Below are positions 37,867 to 46,187 of a stretch of DNA of 64,000 nt, in pieces; position 1 is the first letter of the stretch; each line of letters begins with the position of its first letter. Origin of the DNA: Gallionella sp. (GTDB lineage Bacteria > Pseudomonadota > Gammaproteobacteria > Burkholderiales > Gallionellaceae). Under the pieces are notes generated by a model. The model was not told the origin of the DNA, did no database searches, and saw only the letters and a program-made list of their open reading frames with translations. Location of the stretch: positions 62,001-126,000 of the forward strand of contig JAQTZW010000005.1 of the NCBI GenBank assembly GCA_028687575.1. Direction: 5' to 3'. A program made the translations under genes and the position numbers.

Positions 37867-40800
37867 AAATCGAATCCAACCGTTGCGTATTCTTAACTAT
37901 CTCTTGGCAATTATTTTATTTGCTTGCGCAACGGCAGCACTTGCCGCGCCGCTTTCCGTCAGCCTGATGATGGGCGGCAACGACACCGCTACGGCAGCGG
38001 ATGCGGCGCGTTTGCTCAAGACTGATCCTGCGCTGCGTGACGTTAAGGTGCGCGTGTATTCGATGCTGGATTTCCCAGAGCGCGCTACTGTGGAGACTTT
38101 GGCGCACGCGGCCGCGTTGGCAAAGTCCAACATCATTTTTGTTTCCACCAGCGTTGGTCGCCGCTTTATTGATTTGGCTGGCGTGCAGATTAAACAAGCA
38201 ACGCAAGCAGGGGGCAGTGCGTACATTGTGGGCGGTGTCTGGGATGCGGATTTTGCCAGTTTCGGTTTGACCAAATCTCCCGCGTTGACAGCTTACAAAG
38301 AGGCGGGTGGTGCCATCAATATGGCGAATATGGTGCGCGCGGCACTGGCAAAAAAACTGAATATTCAAGGTGTTCCTGAGCCAGATCCATTTCCTGAAAC
38401 GGCTTATTTCAATCCGACCAATCAACGTAGCTATGATGATTTTAAGCAATTCGAACAAGACTGCACTTGGTGTAAGCCGGGTAAGCAGTGGGTGGCGGTG
38501 TATATGTATCGCAATACCGCCTTGTCGGGAAAAATGGAAACAGTGAACGCGCTAATGGCATCGCTGACCGCGCGCGGGTTGAATGCCTTGCCGGTTTATT
38601 CGATTAAAACCGACAATATGCTGGAAAAATTATTGCTGGATAAGAACGGTCACTCGCGTGTCGCTGGCGTACTGGCTCTAGGCGGAAAGTTCGATATGTC
38701 GCCGACTACCACTGTGCCGTTGTTGCAGCAAATGAATGTGCCGGTGATCAATTTAATTACCACCATGTCGAAAAGTCGTGTGCAGTTCGAGGCATCGCCC
38801 ATCGGCTTGGACATCATGGAACGCTCTTGGCAAGTGGGGAGTCCTGAGCTAGGCGGAGCGATTGCACCGACGATAGTTGCCACCAAAGAACGTCATTATG
38901 ATGCGCAACTTGATGTGACCTACGACCAAGACATGTCGATTCTGGAACGAGTAGAGCGTGCGACGGAGCGGATGGCGCGCTACATTGAGTTGCACAATGA
39001 AATGAATCTGAATAAGCGCGTAGCCTTGATTTACTACAACTATCCACCGGGCAAAGAAAATGTCGGCGCGTCGTATTTGAATGTATTGCCCAAGTCGCTC
39101 ACAACGATGTTGCAACGCTTGAAAACCGAAGGCTACAACACCGGCACTGAGCCGATTGATGAGAACTTATTGTTCAATCAAGTCACGCAAAGCGGCACGA
39201 ATATCAGTGGACATCGTCCGGGTGAATTGGAGGCGTTGGTGCGCAGTGGAAACGCCACTTTGTTGCCGACTAAAACCTACGAAAAGTGGTTTGCGCAATT
39301 ACCTGAGTCGCTACGCAAACAAGTGACCGACTATTGGGGCGCGCCCGATCAAGCCAAAGCGATGTTGTGGCGGGATGCCAAAGGTGTTGCCTATTTTGTT
39401 TTTCCTACCGTGCGCAAAGGCAATATCCTGCTCACAGCACAGCCCGACAAAATCGGTAGCTTGGATGTCAGCAAGCTGTATCACGATGTGCATATTCCAC
39501 CACATCATCAATACCTCGCGTTTTATCTGTGGCTGCAATACGGTTTCAAATCTCATGCGATGGTGCATGTCGGCACGCATGGTACACATGAATGGCATGG
39601 AGGACGCGAAGTGGGTTACCTCGCGGACGATCCGGGCGAAGTGTTCGTCGGCGCCGTGCCGCAACTTTATCCCTACATCGTGGATAACATCGGCGAAGGC
39701 ATACAAGCCAAACGGCGTGGCATGGCGGCGTTAATTAGTTACCTCACACCCGCATTGGATAAAGCCTCGCTCAATGGTGAGTTGGTCAAGCTGATGGGGT
39801 TGATTAGCGACTATCGCGTTGCAAAACAAAAAGGCGCAGTAGCTGCGGATGCGATTCTGGGCGAGTTGTCTGGGCTTGCCGTGAAGCTGGGTGTTGCGAA
39901 AGACTTGGGCTACACCAGTGTGACTACCGATGCGCAAGTCGATGAGATTGAAGACCATCTAAAAGCCCTCGGCGAAGCCAATGTGCCATATGGATTACAT
40001 ACCTTTGGTGTGTCGCCGGATGCTCGTGCACGTGAGACCACGGTGGACGCGATGTTGAGTATCGAAAAATCACTTACACCCGTACAGCGTGCAGCCAAAC
40101 GTATAGATTATTTGTCGCGCCTGGAACGCAGTGGCGCAGCAGAATTGGATGCTTTGGTGAATGGTTTAAAAGGCGGTTACATTGCGGCGAGCGGCGGCAA
40201 TGACCCCATCCGCAATCCCGATGCTTTACCTACCGGGCGCAATATGTTCGGCTTTGATGCCACGCGGCTACCGATGCCTGCAACTTATGCCGCAGGGGCT
40301 AAGCAAGCCGCTGATTTAGCCGAAGATTATCGCAAGCGTCATGGGCAATATCCCGATAAGTTGACCTTCAATTTGTGGGGCGTGGAAAGTTATCGCCACG
40401 AGGGCATGTTGGAATCTGAGATCATGAATCTGATGGGCGTGAAACCCGTTTGGGATGAGCGCGGATTAGTGAAAGGAGTCGAACTAATTTCGCGTCAGGA
40501 ACTGGGTCGTCCGCGAGTGGATGTTGTGATTTTGCCTTCGGGTATGTACCGCGACCAGTTTGCCCCTGTAATGATCTTGCTGGATAAAGCCGCCACCGCA
40601 GCGCGATTGGCGAATGAGGCTGACAATCCCATCGCAAAAAATTATCAAAAGACGGTGACGACACTGAAAGCAAAAGGCGTGCCTGAAGAACAAGCACAGC
40701 GTCTGGCCGGTGTACGAATCTTTTCCAGCCCTACTGGCGTTTATGGCAACAACGTGAATAAAGTCGTACCTAAATCGAATACGTGGACGGATGAAAATCA

Positions 40801-41878
40801 AATTGCCGATGTATATCTGAATCGCAACGGCAACCCTTATGGTCAAGGCTACTGGGGCGGCTTGGACACAAGCGCAAAGGATGGTCAACCTCAAGTGGGT
40901 AAAGAAATCCCAACGACCTTGGGGGTGGATTTATTCAAGCTGGCACTTACAGGCGTAAATGCGAATATCCATAGCCGTTCCAGTAACACCTACGCCGCGC
41001 TTGATAACGATGACTTTTATGATGCTTTAGGCGGAGCTGCCTTAGCGGTGCGCGCGGTGAATGGCAAAGGTGCAGAAACCATCGTGGCAAACTTTGCCAA
41101 TCCAAAAGACCCGCATCACGAATCACTGGAAAAATTTATCGGCACAGAAATGCGCACCCGTTATCTCAATCCTGAATGGATTAAATCCATGATGAAGGAA
41201 GGCTATTCAGGCGCGCGTTTTATTGGCCATGTGACGGAGAATCTGTGGGGGTGGCAAGTGACTACGCCAGAAGCTATTGATGGCGCGAAGTGGCAAGAAA
41301 TGTATGAAACCTATGTTGCTGATCGCAACGGCTTGAACATCAAACAAAAATTCCGCGACTCGAAAAATATGCTGGCCTACCAAGGCATGATAGATCGCAT
41401 GGCGGCTGCGATTAACAAAGGTTATTGGAAAGCGGATGAGGCAACCAAGCGCGCCTTGGATAAAGCCAATCAAGAAGCCATCGCCGAGGCTGGTGTGGCA
41501 TGTGATCGCGATAGCTGTTCGAGCCAAGAAATAACTACGTTGGCTGAAGCGCAAGACAGGAAAGTCGGTGAGCAGGCCAGCAAGATGCCCGCCCCGAAAC
41601 TAGGTGCCAAGGCTCGCAGTCCTGCTACGTCTGAACTTACCGCAGTTCAGCCGCAGCAAAGTACAGCTAAACCTACAGTAACTCAGGCGGCTGCTAAATC
41701 CCCCAGTTCAAATGGCGGTATGGCTGGGCAAAAAGTGCAAGTGGATGGCTACGAGATGACAGAGCAAAAATCCAAAGTCAGCGAACAACTGGTCACTCAT
41801 GCCCCGGCATGGTTCGGTTTGATGTTTGCAGTAATGATCGGATTAGGAATGTTTTTTAGAAAAATTGAACGCGGTTAG
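37853..41878 (+). CDS. Membrane-anchored CobN/HmuS-like chelatase
   Basis: Large 1341-residue protein homologous to CobN/BchH-type metal chelatase large subunits. Unlike true CobN it has a signal peptide (ILNYLLAIILFACATAALA) and a single C-terminal helix (WFGLMFAVMIGLGMFF) followed by basic RKIERG, so it should be periplasmic and membrane-anchored. The CobN motif region reads HVGTHGTHEWHGGREVGY, richer in His than usual. No CobS or CobT partner is near. The gene lies with a TonB receptor, ExbB-like and DUF2149 genes, the arrangement of hmu loci, in which HmuS is reported to remove metal from haem. Metal release from an imported tetrapyrrole is inferred. The linker before the last helix is low complexity. 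Confidence 0.85.
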   Translation: MYHNKNRIQPLRILNYLLAIILFACATAALAAPLSVSLMMGGNDTATAADAARLLKTDPALRDVKVRVYSMLDFPERATVETLAHAAALAKSNIIFVSTSVGRRFIDLAGVQIKQATQAGGSAYIVGGVWDADFASFGLTKSPALTAYKEAGGAINMANMVRAALAKKLNIQGVPEPDPFPETAYFNPTNQRSYDDFKQFEQDCTWCKPGKQWVAVYMYRNTALSGKMETVNALMASLTARGLNALPVYSIKTDNMLEKLLLDKNGHSRVAGVLALGGKFDMSPTTTVPLLQQMNVPVINLITTMSKSRVQFEASPIGLDIMERSWQVGSPELGGAIAPTIVATKERHYDAQLDVTYDQDMSILERVERATERMARYIELHNEMNLNKRVALIYYNYPPGKENVGASYLNVLPKSLTTMLQRLKTEGYNTGTEPIDENLLFNQVTQSGTNISGHRPGELEALVRSGNATLLPTKTYEKWFAQLPESLRKQVTDYWGAPDQAKAMLWRDAKGVAYFVFPTVRKGNILLTAQPDKIGSLDVSKLYHDVHIPPHHQYLAFYLWLQYGFKSHAMVHVGTHGTHEWHGGREVGYLADDPGEVFVGAVPQLYPYIVDNIGEGIQAKRRGMAALISYLTPALDKASLNGELVKLMGLISDYRVAKQKGAVAADAILGELSGLAVKLGVAKDLGYTSVTTDAQVDEIEDHLKALGEANVPYGLHTFGVSPDARARETTVDAMLSIEKSLTPVQRAAKRIDYLSRLERSGAAELDALVNGLKGGYIAASGGNDPIRNPDALPTGRNMFGFDATRLPMPATYAAGAKQAADLAEDYRKRHGQYPDKLTFNLWGVESYRHEGMLESEIMNLMGVKPVWDERGLVKGVELISRQELGRPRVDVVILPSGMYRDQFAPVMILLDKAATAARLANEADNPIAKNYQKTVTTLKAKGVPEEQAQRLAGVRIFSSPTGVYGNNVNKVVPKSNTWTDENQIADVYLNRNGNPYGQGYWGGLDTSAKDGQPQVGKEIPTTLGVDLFKLALTGVNANIHSRSSNTYAALDNDDFYDALGGAALAVRAVNGKGAETIVANFANPKDPHHESLEKFIGTEMRTRYLNPEWIKSMMKEGYSGARFIGHVTENLWGWQVTTPEAIDGAKWQEMYETYVADRNGLNIKQKFRDSKNMLAYQGMIDRMAAAINKGYWKADEATKRALDKANQEAIAEAGVACDRDSCSSQEITTLAEAQDRKVGEQASKMPAPKLGAKARSPATSELTAVQPQQSTAKPTVTQAAAKSPSSNGGMAGQKVQVDGYEMTEQKSKVSEQLVTHAPAWFGLMFAVMIGLGMFFRKIERG

Positions 41879-41931
41879 GCACGACCAAGGTGAAGTAAGG
41901 CGCACATCTTGAACTTTTGAAAGAGAAATTG

Positions 41932-44043
41932 ATGAAATATATTATGGGCTGTGTGGTGTTAATGGCGACGGTAACGCCTGCATTTGCTGAGTCTGCTGAT
42001 ACGTTGCCCGAAGTAAAGGTCACTTCTAAACGAAGTGATGTGACGGAGCGCCGTGAATCGAATACGCAAAAGGTGGTGCTGGATAGTAAGGAGATCGAAA
42101 ACCTTAGCGCGCAAAATATCGGCGAGGTGTTGGGTAAATTGCCCGGTGTCGAGATCAAAGGGGATAAGCCCAGCGCGCGTGGGATGCCTCGCGATTCGGT
42201 GCAAATACTGATAGATGGCGAACGGCAGGCTAATGGTTCATTGGTGATATTCGGCGCTTTGGGGCGCATGCCTTCCAGTGAACTGGAGCGGGTTGAGATA
42301 TTGCGTGGCTCATCCGCAGAGTTTGGCGGGGCTTCCGCAGTAACAGTGAATTTGGTGCTGAAAAAGGCGCTGCCGAAACGTTCGACCGAATCACGTGTGG
42401 GCATAGGTTCGCGCGGCGGGGTGACAAATTACAGTCTGGGCTGGACAGAAAATGGCGGAGAAGGTGCGTTTTCATGGTCATTGCCAATCTCGTTGATCTG
42501 GAGCAATTCACCTCTTAACTCAGGGGTTGATCGACAGGACCGCAATGCACTCGGTGTTCGCTCGCTGTGGCAGCAGGAAAACCAGACTGGCGTAAGCAAA
42601 CTGGGACATCATGGCTTTACACCGCGCTTTACCTGGAAATCGGGTAGCGATAGTCTCACGGTATCACCGATGTTCTTTTATGGTGGGCCGACCACACGCG
42701 ATACCGATACGGCGCTGAGCAAATACTTGGTGCCAGCTACCGGAACCGGCCTTGCCTATAACGGAAATCGCGTTTCACACGAGGATTCCTTGAGTCGGGT
42801 GATGCGCTTGCGTGTTGATGGTGAAAAGCATTTTGACGATAGCAAGTTGACCGGACGAATGTCGCTGAGCAATAGCCGCCGTAGCGCCACAGTATCTCGC
42901 AATGCCTATGATGCGCTAAATGTGTTGACTGGCTTTACCGATAGCTCTGTGGGGGTCGATCAGGAATTGAATGCTGCCATGCGTCTTGATCGAGCGTTGG
43001 GAGAAAAAAATCTGCTGTCGCTGGGTGCGGAATACGTCAATTTTACCCGTAACGATCAGCAGTTTTTTGCGGGGGGCTTTGTCGCACAAAATAACTATGT
43101 TTCCGCGTCACGTGACGGCATTCTTTGGCTGCAGGATGATTTTACCCCCCAGCAATCGCTGACGTTGACGACAGGTTTACGTGCCGAAAGTATGGGATTA
43201 AGTGCCGATGGGGTTACGCAGCAACACATGGCATGGCTACCTTCTGTGGCGGCACGCTGGGAGCCCGTAGAAAAGTGGGTGGTACGCAGTTCGTTGGGAG
43301 CGGGTTTGAAAATGCCCAAGATCGATGAGATCAGCAATGCGGCTGTGCGCAGCATCGCGACCAACACGCCGGTAGAAGCGGATAAACGTGGCAATCCCAA
43401 TTTGCGCCCCGAGCGCAGTGTGAATTTTGAAGCCGTACTAGAGCACTATTTACCAGACGATATCGGCGTTTTCGGTGCAAATTTTTATATCCGTACCACA
43501 CAGGACTTTACCGAGCGGCGAGTACAACTGGAAGGATTGCGTTGGGTGGATCGGCCTTATAACGAAGGAACGGCGCGGCATTGGGGAATGGAGTTGGACG
43601 GCAAGGTACGTACCGATAAGTTTGGCTGGAAAGGTGCAACCGTGAAGGTGCATCTAACCTTACCCAATGCACAGGTGAACGATACGCGCTTGGGCATCAC
43701 CCGTATGGCACGCGACACGCCTCGTTATGTGCTGTCAATGGGGCTGGATCAAAGTCTGCCGAGTTTGAAATCCAGCTATGGCGTGTCGGTGCAGCATTCT
43801 GCGTTGAGCCAGACGGTAATTCCAGGCGAGCAGCTAGGCTATACCTCAGCCCGTACCCAACTGGATGCGTTCTGGCTCTACCAAATCGATCCGCAATTCA
43901 AATTGCGTCTGGCAGGACAGAATCTGTTGGCGGCCAATAACGCGCGGCAAAACACGCTGACAGCGCCAACCGGTCAATGGCAGGTGAGCAATACGGATTA
44001 TGGGTATCGCAGCGTATTTTTAACGCTTGAGGGACGTTTGTAG
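41932..44043 (+). CDS. TonB-dependent outer-membrane receptor 2
   Basis: 703 residues from the ATG at 41932 (AAAGAG ribosome site). Signal peptide (KYIMGCVVLMATVTPAFA), TonB-box-like LPEVKVTSKR, plug with LPGVEIKGDKPSARGMPR and ILRGSSAEFGGASA, and an outer-membrane barrel ending FLTLEGRL. The second half has LKMP and GNPNLRPE at the FRAP/NPNL position, again without His between. The plug is shorter than usual and resembles siderophore or cobalamin-type receptors. It is followed with no gap by its own tonB, exbB and exbD. Substrate unknown. Confidence 0.88.
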   Translation: MKYIMGCVVLMATVTPAFAESADTLPEVKVTSKRSDVTERRESNTQKVVLDSKEIENLSAQNIGEVLGKLPGVEIKGDKPSARGMPRDSVQILIDGERQANGSLVIFGALGRMPSSELERVEILRGSSAEFGGASAVTVNLVLKKALPKRSTESRVGIGSRGGVTNYSLGWTENGGEGAFSWSLPISLIWSNSPLNSGVDRQDRNALGVRSLWQQENQTGVSKLGHHGFTPRFTWKSGSDSLTVSPMFFYGGPTTRDTDTALSKYLVPATGTGLAYNGNRVSHEDSLSRVMRLRVDGEKHFDDSKLTGRMSLSNSRRSATVSRNAYDALNVLTGFTDSSVGVDQELNAAMRLDRALGEKNLLSLGAEYVNFTRNDQQFFAGGFVAQNNYVSASRDGILWLQDDFTPQQSLTLTTGLRAESMGLSADGVTQQHMAWLPSVAARWEPVEKWVVRSSLGAGLKMPKIDEISNAAVRSIATNTPVEADKRGNPNLRPERSVNFEAVLEHYLPDDIGVFGANFYIRTTQDFTERRVQLEGLRWVDRPYNEGTARHWGMELDGKVRTDKFGWKGATVKVHLTLPNAQVNDTRLGITRMARDTPRYVLSMGLDQSLPSLKSSYGVSVQHSALSQTVIPGEQLGYTSARTQLDAFWLYQIDPQFKLRLAGQNLLAANNARQNTLTAPTGQWQVSNTDYGYRSVFLTLEGRL

Positions 44044-44044
44044 T

Positions 44045-44716
44045 ATGTCAACGGTTCTACGTATGGGTTCAATGTCGGAATACCAGATTAAGCCGTTGCG
44101 TGACTGGCTGGGCGTGGTTGGACTGGTTGTTCTGCTCCACGCTGCGGGATTCGCAGCATGGGTCACATATCCGAAGGATGAGCCTGCGGTGGTCATCAGT
44201 CAAATGTCGGTCGAGATGCAGCAGAGCGAAGTGGTACAACCTCAGCCAGCGCCGCCAAAACCGCAGCAGCATGTAGAGCAAGTGGTCAAGGCGGTTAGTA
44301 AGTCGGTTAATCCTGTCAGCGATATAGCGCAACAAGTCGCTCCTTCGCAGGCGTTTCAGCCTGCGCCGCCTGTCGAAGCGCAAGTGCCTGTGGCGCCGCA
44401 CGTTTCAGAGACTCCCATAGTGGAAACTGCGCCGGACTATAAGGCTGGATATTTGAATAATTCCCGCCCGCATTATCCGATGGCAGCCCGAAAAATGAAC
44501 TGGGAGGGCACGGTTATACTGAACGTCGAAGTCTTGGCATTAGGGCGTTGCGGTGAATTGAACGTCTTTAAAAGCAGCGGTCGCGAGGTGCTGGACAATG
44601 CCGCGATGCAGACGGTTAAAAATTGGCGATTTATTCCCGCACGGCACGGGGATCAAGCGATCACCAAGTGGTTTAAGGTACCTATTCAATTTTCACTTGA
44701 GGATAACGAAGTATGA
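44045..44716 (+). CDS. tonB: TonB energy-transducing protein
   Basis: 223 residues. N-terminal membrane helix (WLGVVGLVVLLHAAGFAAWV), a Pro/Gln-rich periplasmic linker (QPQPAPPKPQQ), and a C-terminal TonB domain with RPHYPMAARKMNWEGTVIL and VKNWRFIPA. ATG 44045 follows a GAGGGA ribosome site; ATGs at 44063 and 44072 are alternatives. Its stop overlaps exbB (ATGA). Couples the proton gradient to the outer-membrane receptors. Confidence 0.92.
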   Translation: MSTVLRMGSMSEYQIKPLRDWLGVVGLVVLLHAAGFAAWVTYPKDEPAVVISQMSVEMQQSEVVQPQPAPPKPQQHVEQVVKAVSKSVNPVSDIAQQVAPSQAFQPAPPVEAQVPVAPHVSETPIVETAPDYKAGYLNNSRPHYPMAARKMNWEGTVILNVEVLALGRCGELNVFKSSGREVLDNAAMQTVKNWRFIPARHGDQAITKWFKVPIQFSLEDNEV

Positions 44717-45369
44717 ACGGTTTATTTGCAGACCAGTCACCCGTGGTATCAGCAACTTTGCTGGTGTTGATTTTGCTTTCGGTGGTTACCTGGTCGATCG
44801 CGCTGTATAAATTTTTGCGGCAAATTCAGGAAAAAAATCGTAGCCGTGATTTTCTGGCCTCATTTTGGGCTGCCCGCGATTGGACGGATGCGGCTGACAA
44901 GGCGGAGCAGGGGCAGGGCGATGTCGCGCGCTTGGCACAATCCGGTTTCTCCGAACTTTCGATGCTGGGTTCGGATCGTCAGGATTTGCTGCACACGGGT
45001 GCGCCACAGGAAATACTGGAACGCCGGTTGAGCCAGCAATTGCAAAATATCCAGCGCTATCATGAACGCGGTCAGGCCGAATTGGCGACTATTGGTTCAA
45101 CCGCGCCTTTCGTCGGTCTGTTCGGCACCGTTTGGGGCATCATGCACGCGTTACAGAATATTGGGCAGAGCGGCACGGCTTCACTGGATGTAGTAGCAGG
45201 GCCGATAGGAGAAGCGTTGATTGCTACCGCTATCGGCATTGCAACTGCGCTGCCCGCTGTGTTGTTTTACAACTACTATCTGCGCAATTTACGCTTGCGT
45301 GTTACCGAGCTGGAAAACTTCGCCCATGACTTTATGCGTCTGGCGATAAAACATAACTTCAAGGGATAG
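44713..45369 (+). CDS. exbB: ExbB proton channel subunit
   Basis: 218 residues, three helices: near the N terminus (VSATLLVLILLSVVTWSIALYKF) and two in the second half (STAPFVGLFGTVWGIMHALQ and EALIATAIGIATALPAVLFY). Partner of ExbD and TonB in the inner membrane. Four-base overlap with tonB, exbD 4 bases downstream. Confidence 0.94.
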   Translation: MNGLFADQSPVVSATLLVLILLSVVTWSIALYKFLRQIQEKNRSRDFLASFWAARDWTDAADKAEQGQGDVARLAQSGFSELSMLGSDRQDLLHTGAPQEILERRLSQQLQNIQRYHERGQAELATIGSTAPFVGLFGTVWGIMHALQNIGQSGTASLDVVAGPIGEALIATAIGIATALPAVLFYNYYLRNLRLRVTELENFAHDFMRLAIKHNFKG

Positions 45370-45373
45370 CGCA

Positions 45374-45778
45374 ATGGCCTTCAATCACAATTCGGAAGGC
45401 AGCATGATGAGCGAGATTAACGTCACGCCGCTGGTGGACGTGATGCTGGTGTTGCTGGTGGTGTTTATCATCACCGCCCCCTTGCTTGCCCCACAATCCC
45501 TGAAGATCAGTTTGCCCAAAACAGATGCAGTTGCACAGAGCGACAAGCTACAGCACCTTAGTCTGGTGGTTGATGCACACGGCAATGTCGAGTTGGATAA
45601 CCGGCATGTCAGTGATGCGGGTTTGACTGAAGTGTTGCATCAGCGTGCCATCGATCCGGTATTTCAGTTGCAGATTCAGGCCGATAAAACGGTGCCCTAC
45701 GGACGTATCGCCGAGTTGATGGCGCTGGCGCAACACGCAGGGGTTGGCAAACTGTCCTTTGTTACGCTGGCAAAATAG
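45374..45778 (+). CDS. exbD: ExbD proton channel subunit
   Basis: 134 residues with the ExbD signature: cytoplasmic MMSEINVTPLVDVMLVLLVV, in which the Asp is the proton-carrying residue, one helix, and a periplasmic C-terminal domain. Last gene of the TonB island on this strand. Confidence 0.94.
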   Translation: MAFNHNSEGSMMSEINVTPLVDVMLVLLVVFIITAPLLAPQSLKISLPKTDAVAQSDKLQHLSLVVDAHGNVELDNRHVSDAGLTEVLHQRAIDPVFQLQIQADKTVPYGRIAELMALAQHAGVGKLSFVTLAK

Positions 45779-46187
45779 TTTGACCAAGCGCCTCTCAAAA
45801 ATACCTGCTCACACCGTGCAGTCCCAAATAGCCTGAATCGGGTAGATGCCCTCTGGATTTGATGCGGCTTACGGACGGCACGGTGAAAGGCTGGTCAATC
45901 CACGTCATCAATTCGCGATGCGTAAATAGATTCATGTGCGGCAGCGCCGCTAGCATGGCTAAGCTCCTGTCAAAATCGAAAGACTTACTCGAATAATCCT
46001 CGGGGACGGCACTCGTTGACGTAGGGCAGGGAAGAGCGCACCTAGACTTTGGGCAAGAGTAGTGGAAACGGCTAATACAAGCCATTTTGCCAAGCTCTCT
46101 GGTACACTTTCGCCGCGCGGTAAACCGGTGGTATGTGGCTAGCGTTTACCCCTAAAATTTTCCGTATTAATTCGTCTGAAAGAACTG
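45779..46187. other. 409-bp region between exbD and cphA'
   Basis: Contains a possible small minus-strand gene (45795-45956) and an inverted repeat GGTAAAC/GTTTACC (46119-46125 and 46144-46150) upstream of cphA'. No clear sigma-70 promoter or terminator was found. Confidence 0.6.
45795..45956 (-). CDS. Possible small protein or gene remnant, 53 residues
   Basis: Starts with ATG at 45956, 7 bases after a clean AGGAG ribosome site. The product has the look of a DNA- or protein-binding fragment (LFTHRELMTWIDQPFTVPS). It is alone on the minus strand between two plus-strand genes and I do not recognise it. It may be a remnant of a longer gene, because an open frame continues upstream to 46085. 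Confidence 0.35.
   Translation of the reverse strand: MLAALPHMNLFTHRELMTWIDQPFTVPSVSRIKSRGHLPDSGYLGLHGVSRYF

Noticed and set aside
37853-41878. Aerobic cobaltochelatase CobN for B12 synthesis
   Set aside because: Signal peptide, C-terminal anchor, TonB context and absence of cobS/cobT argue against it.
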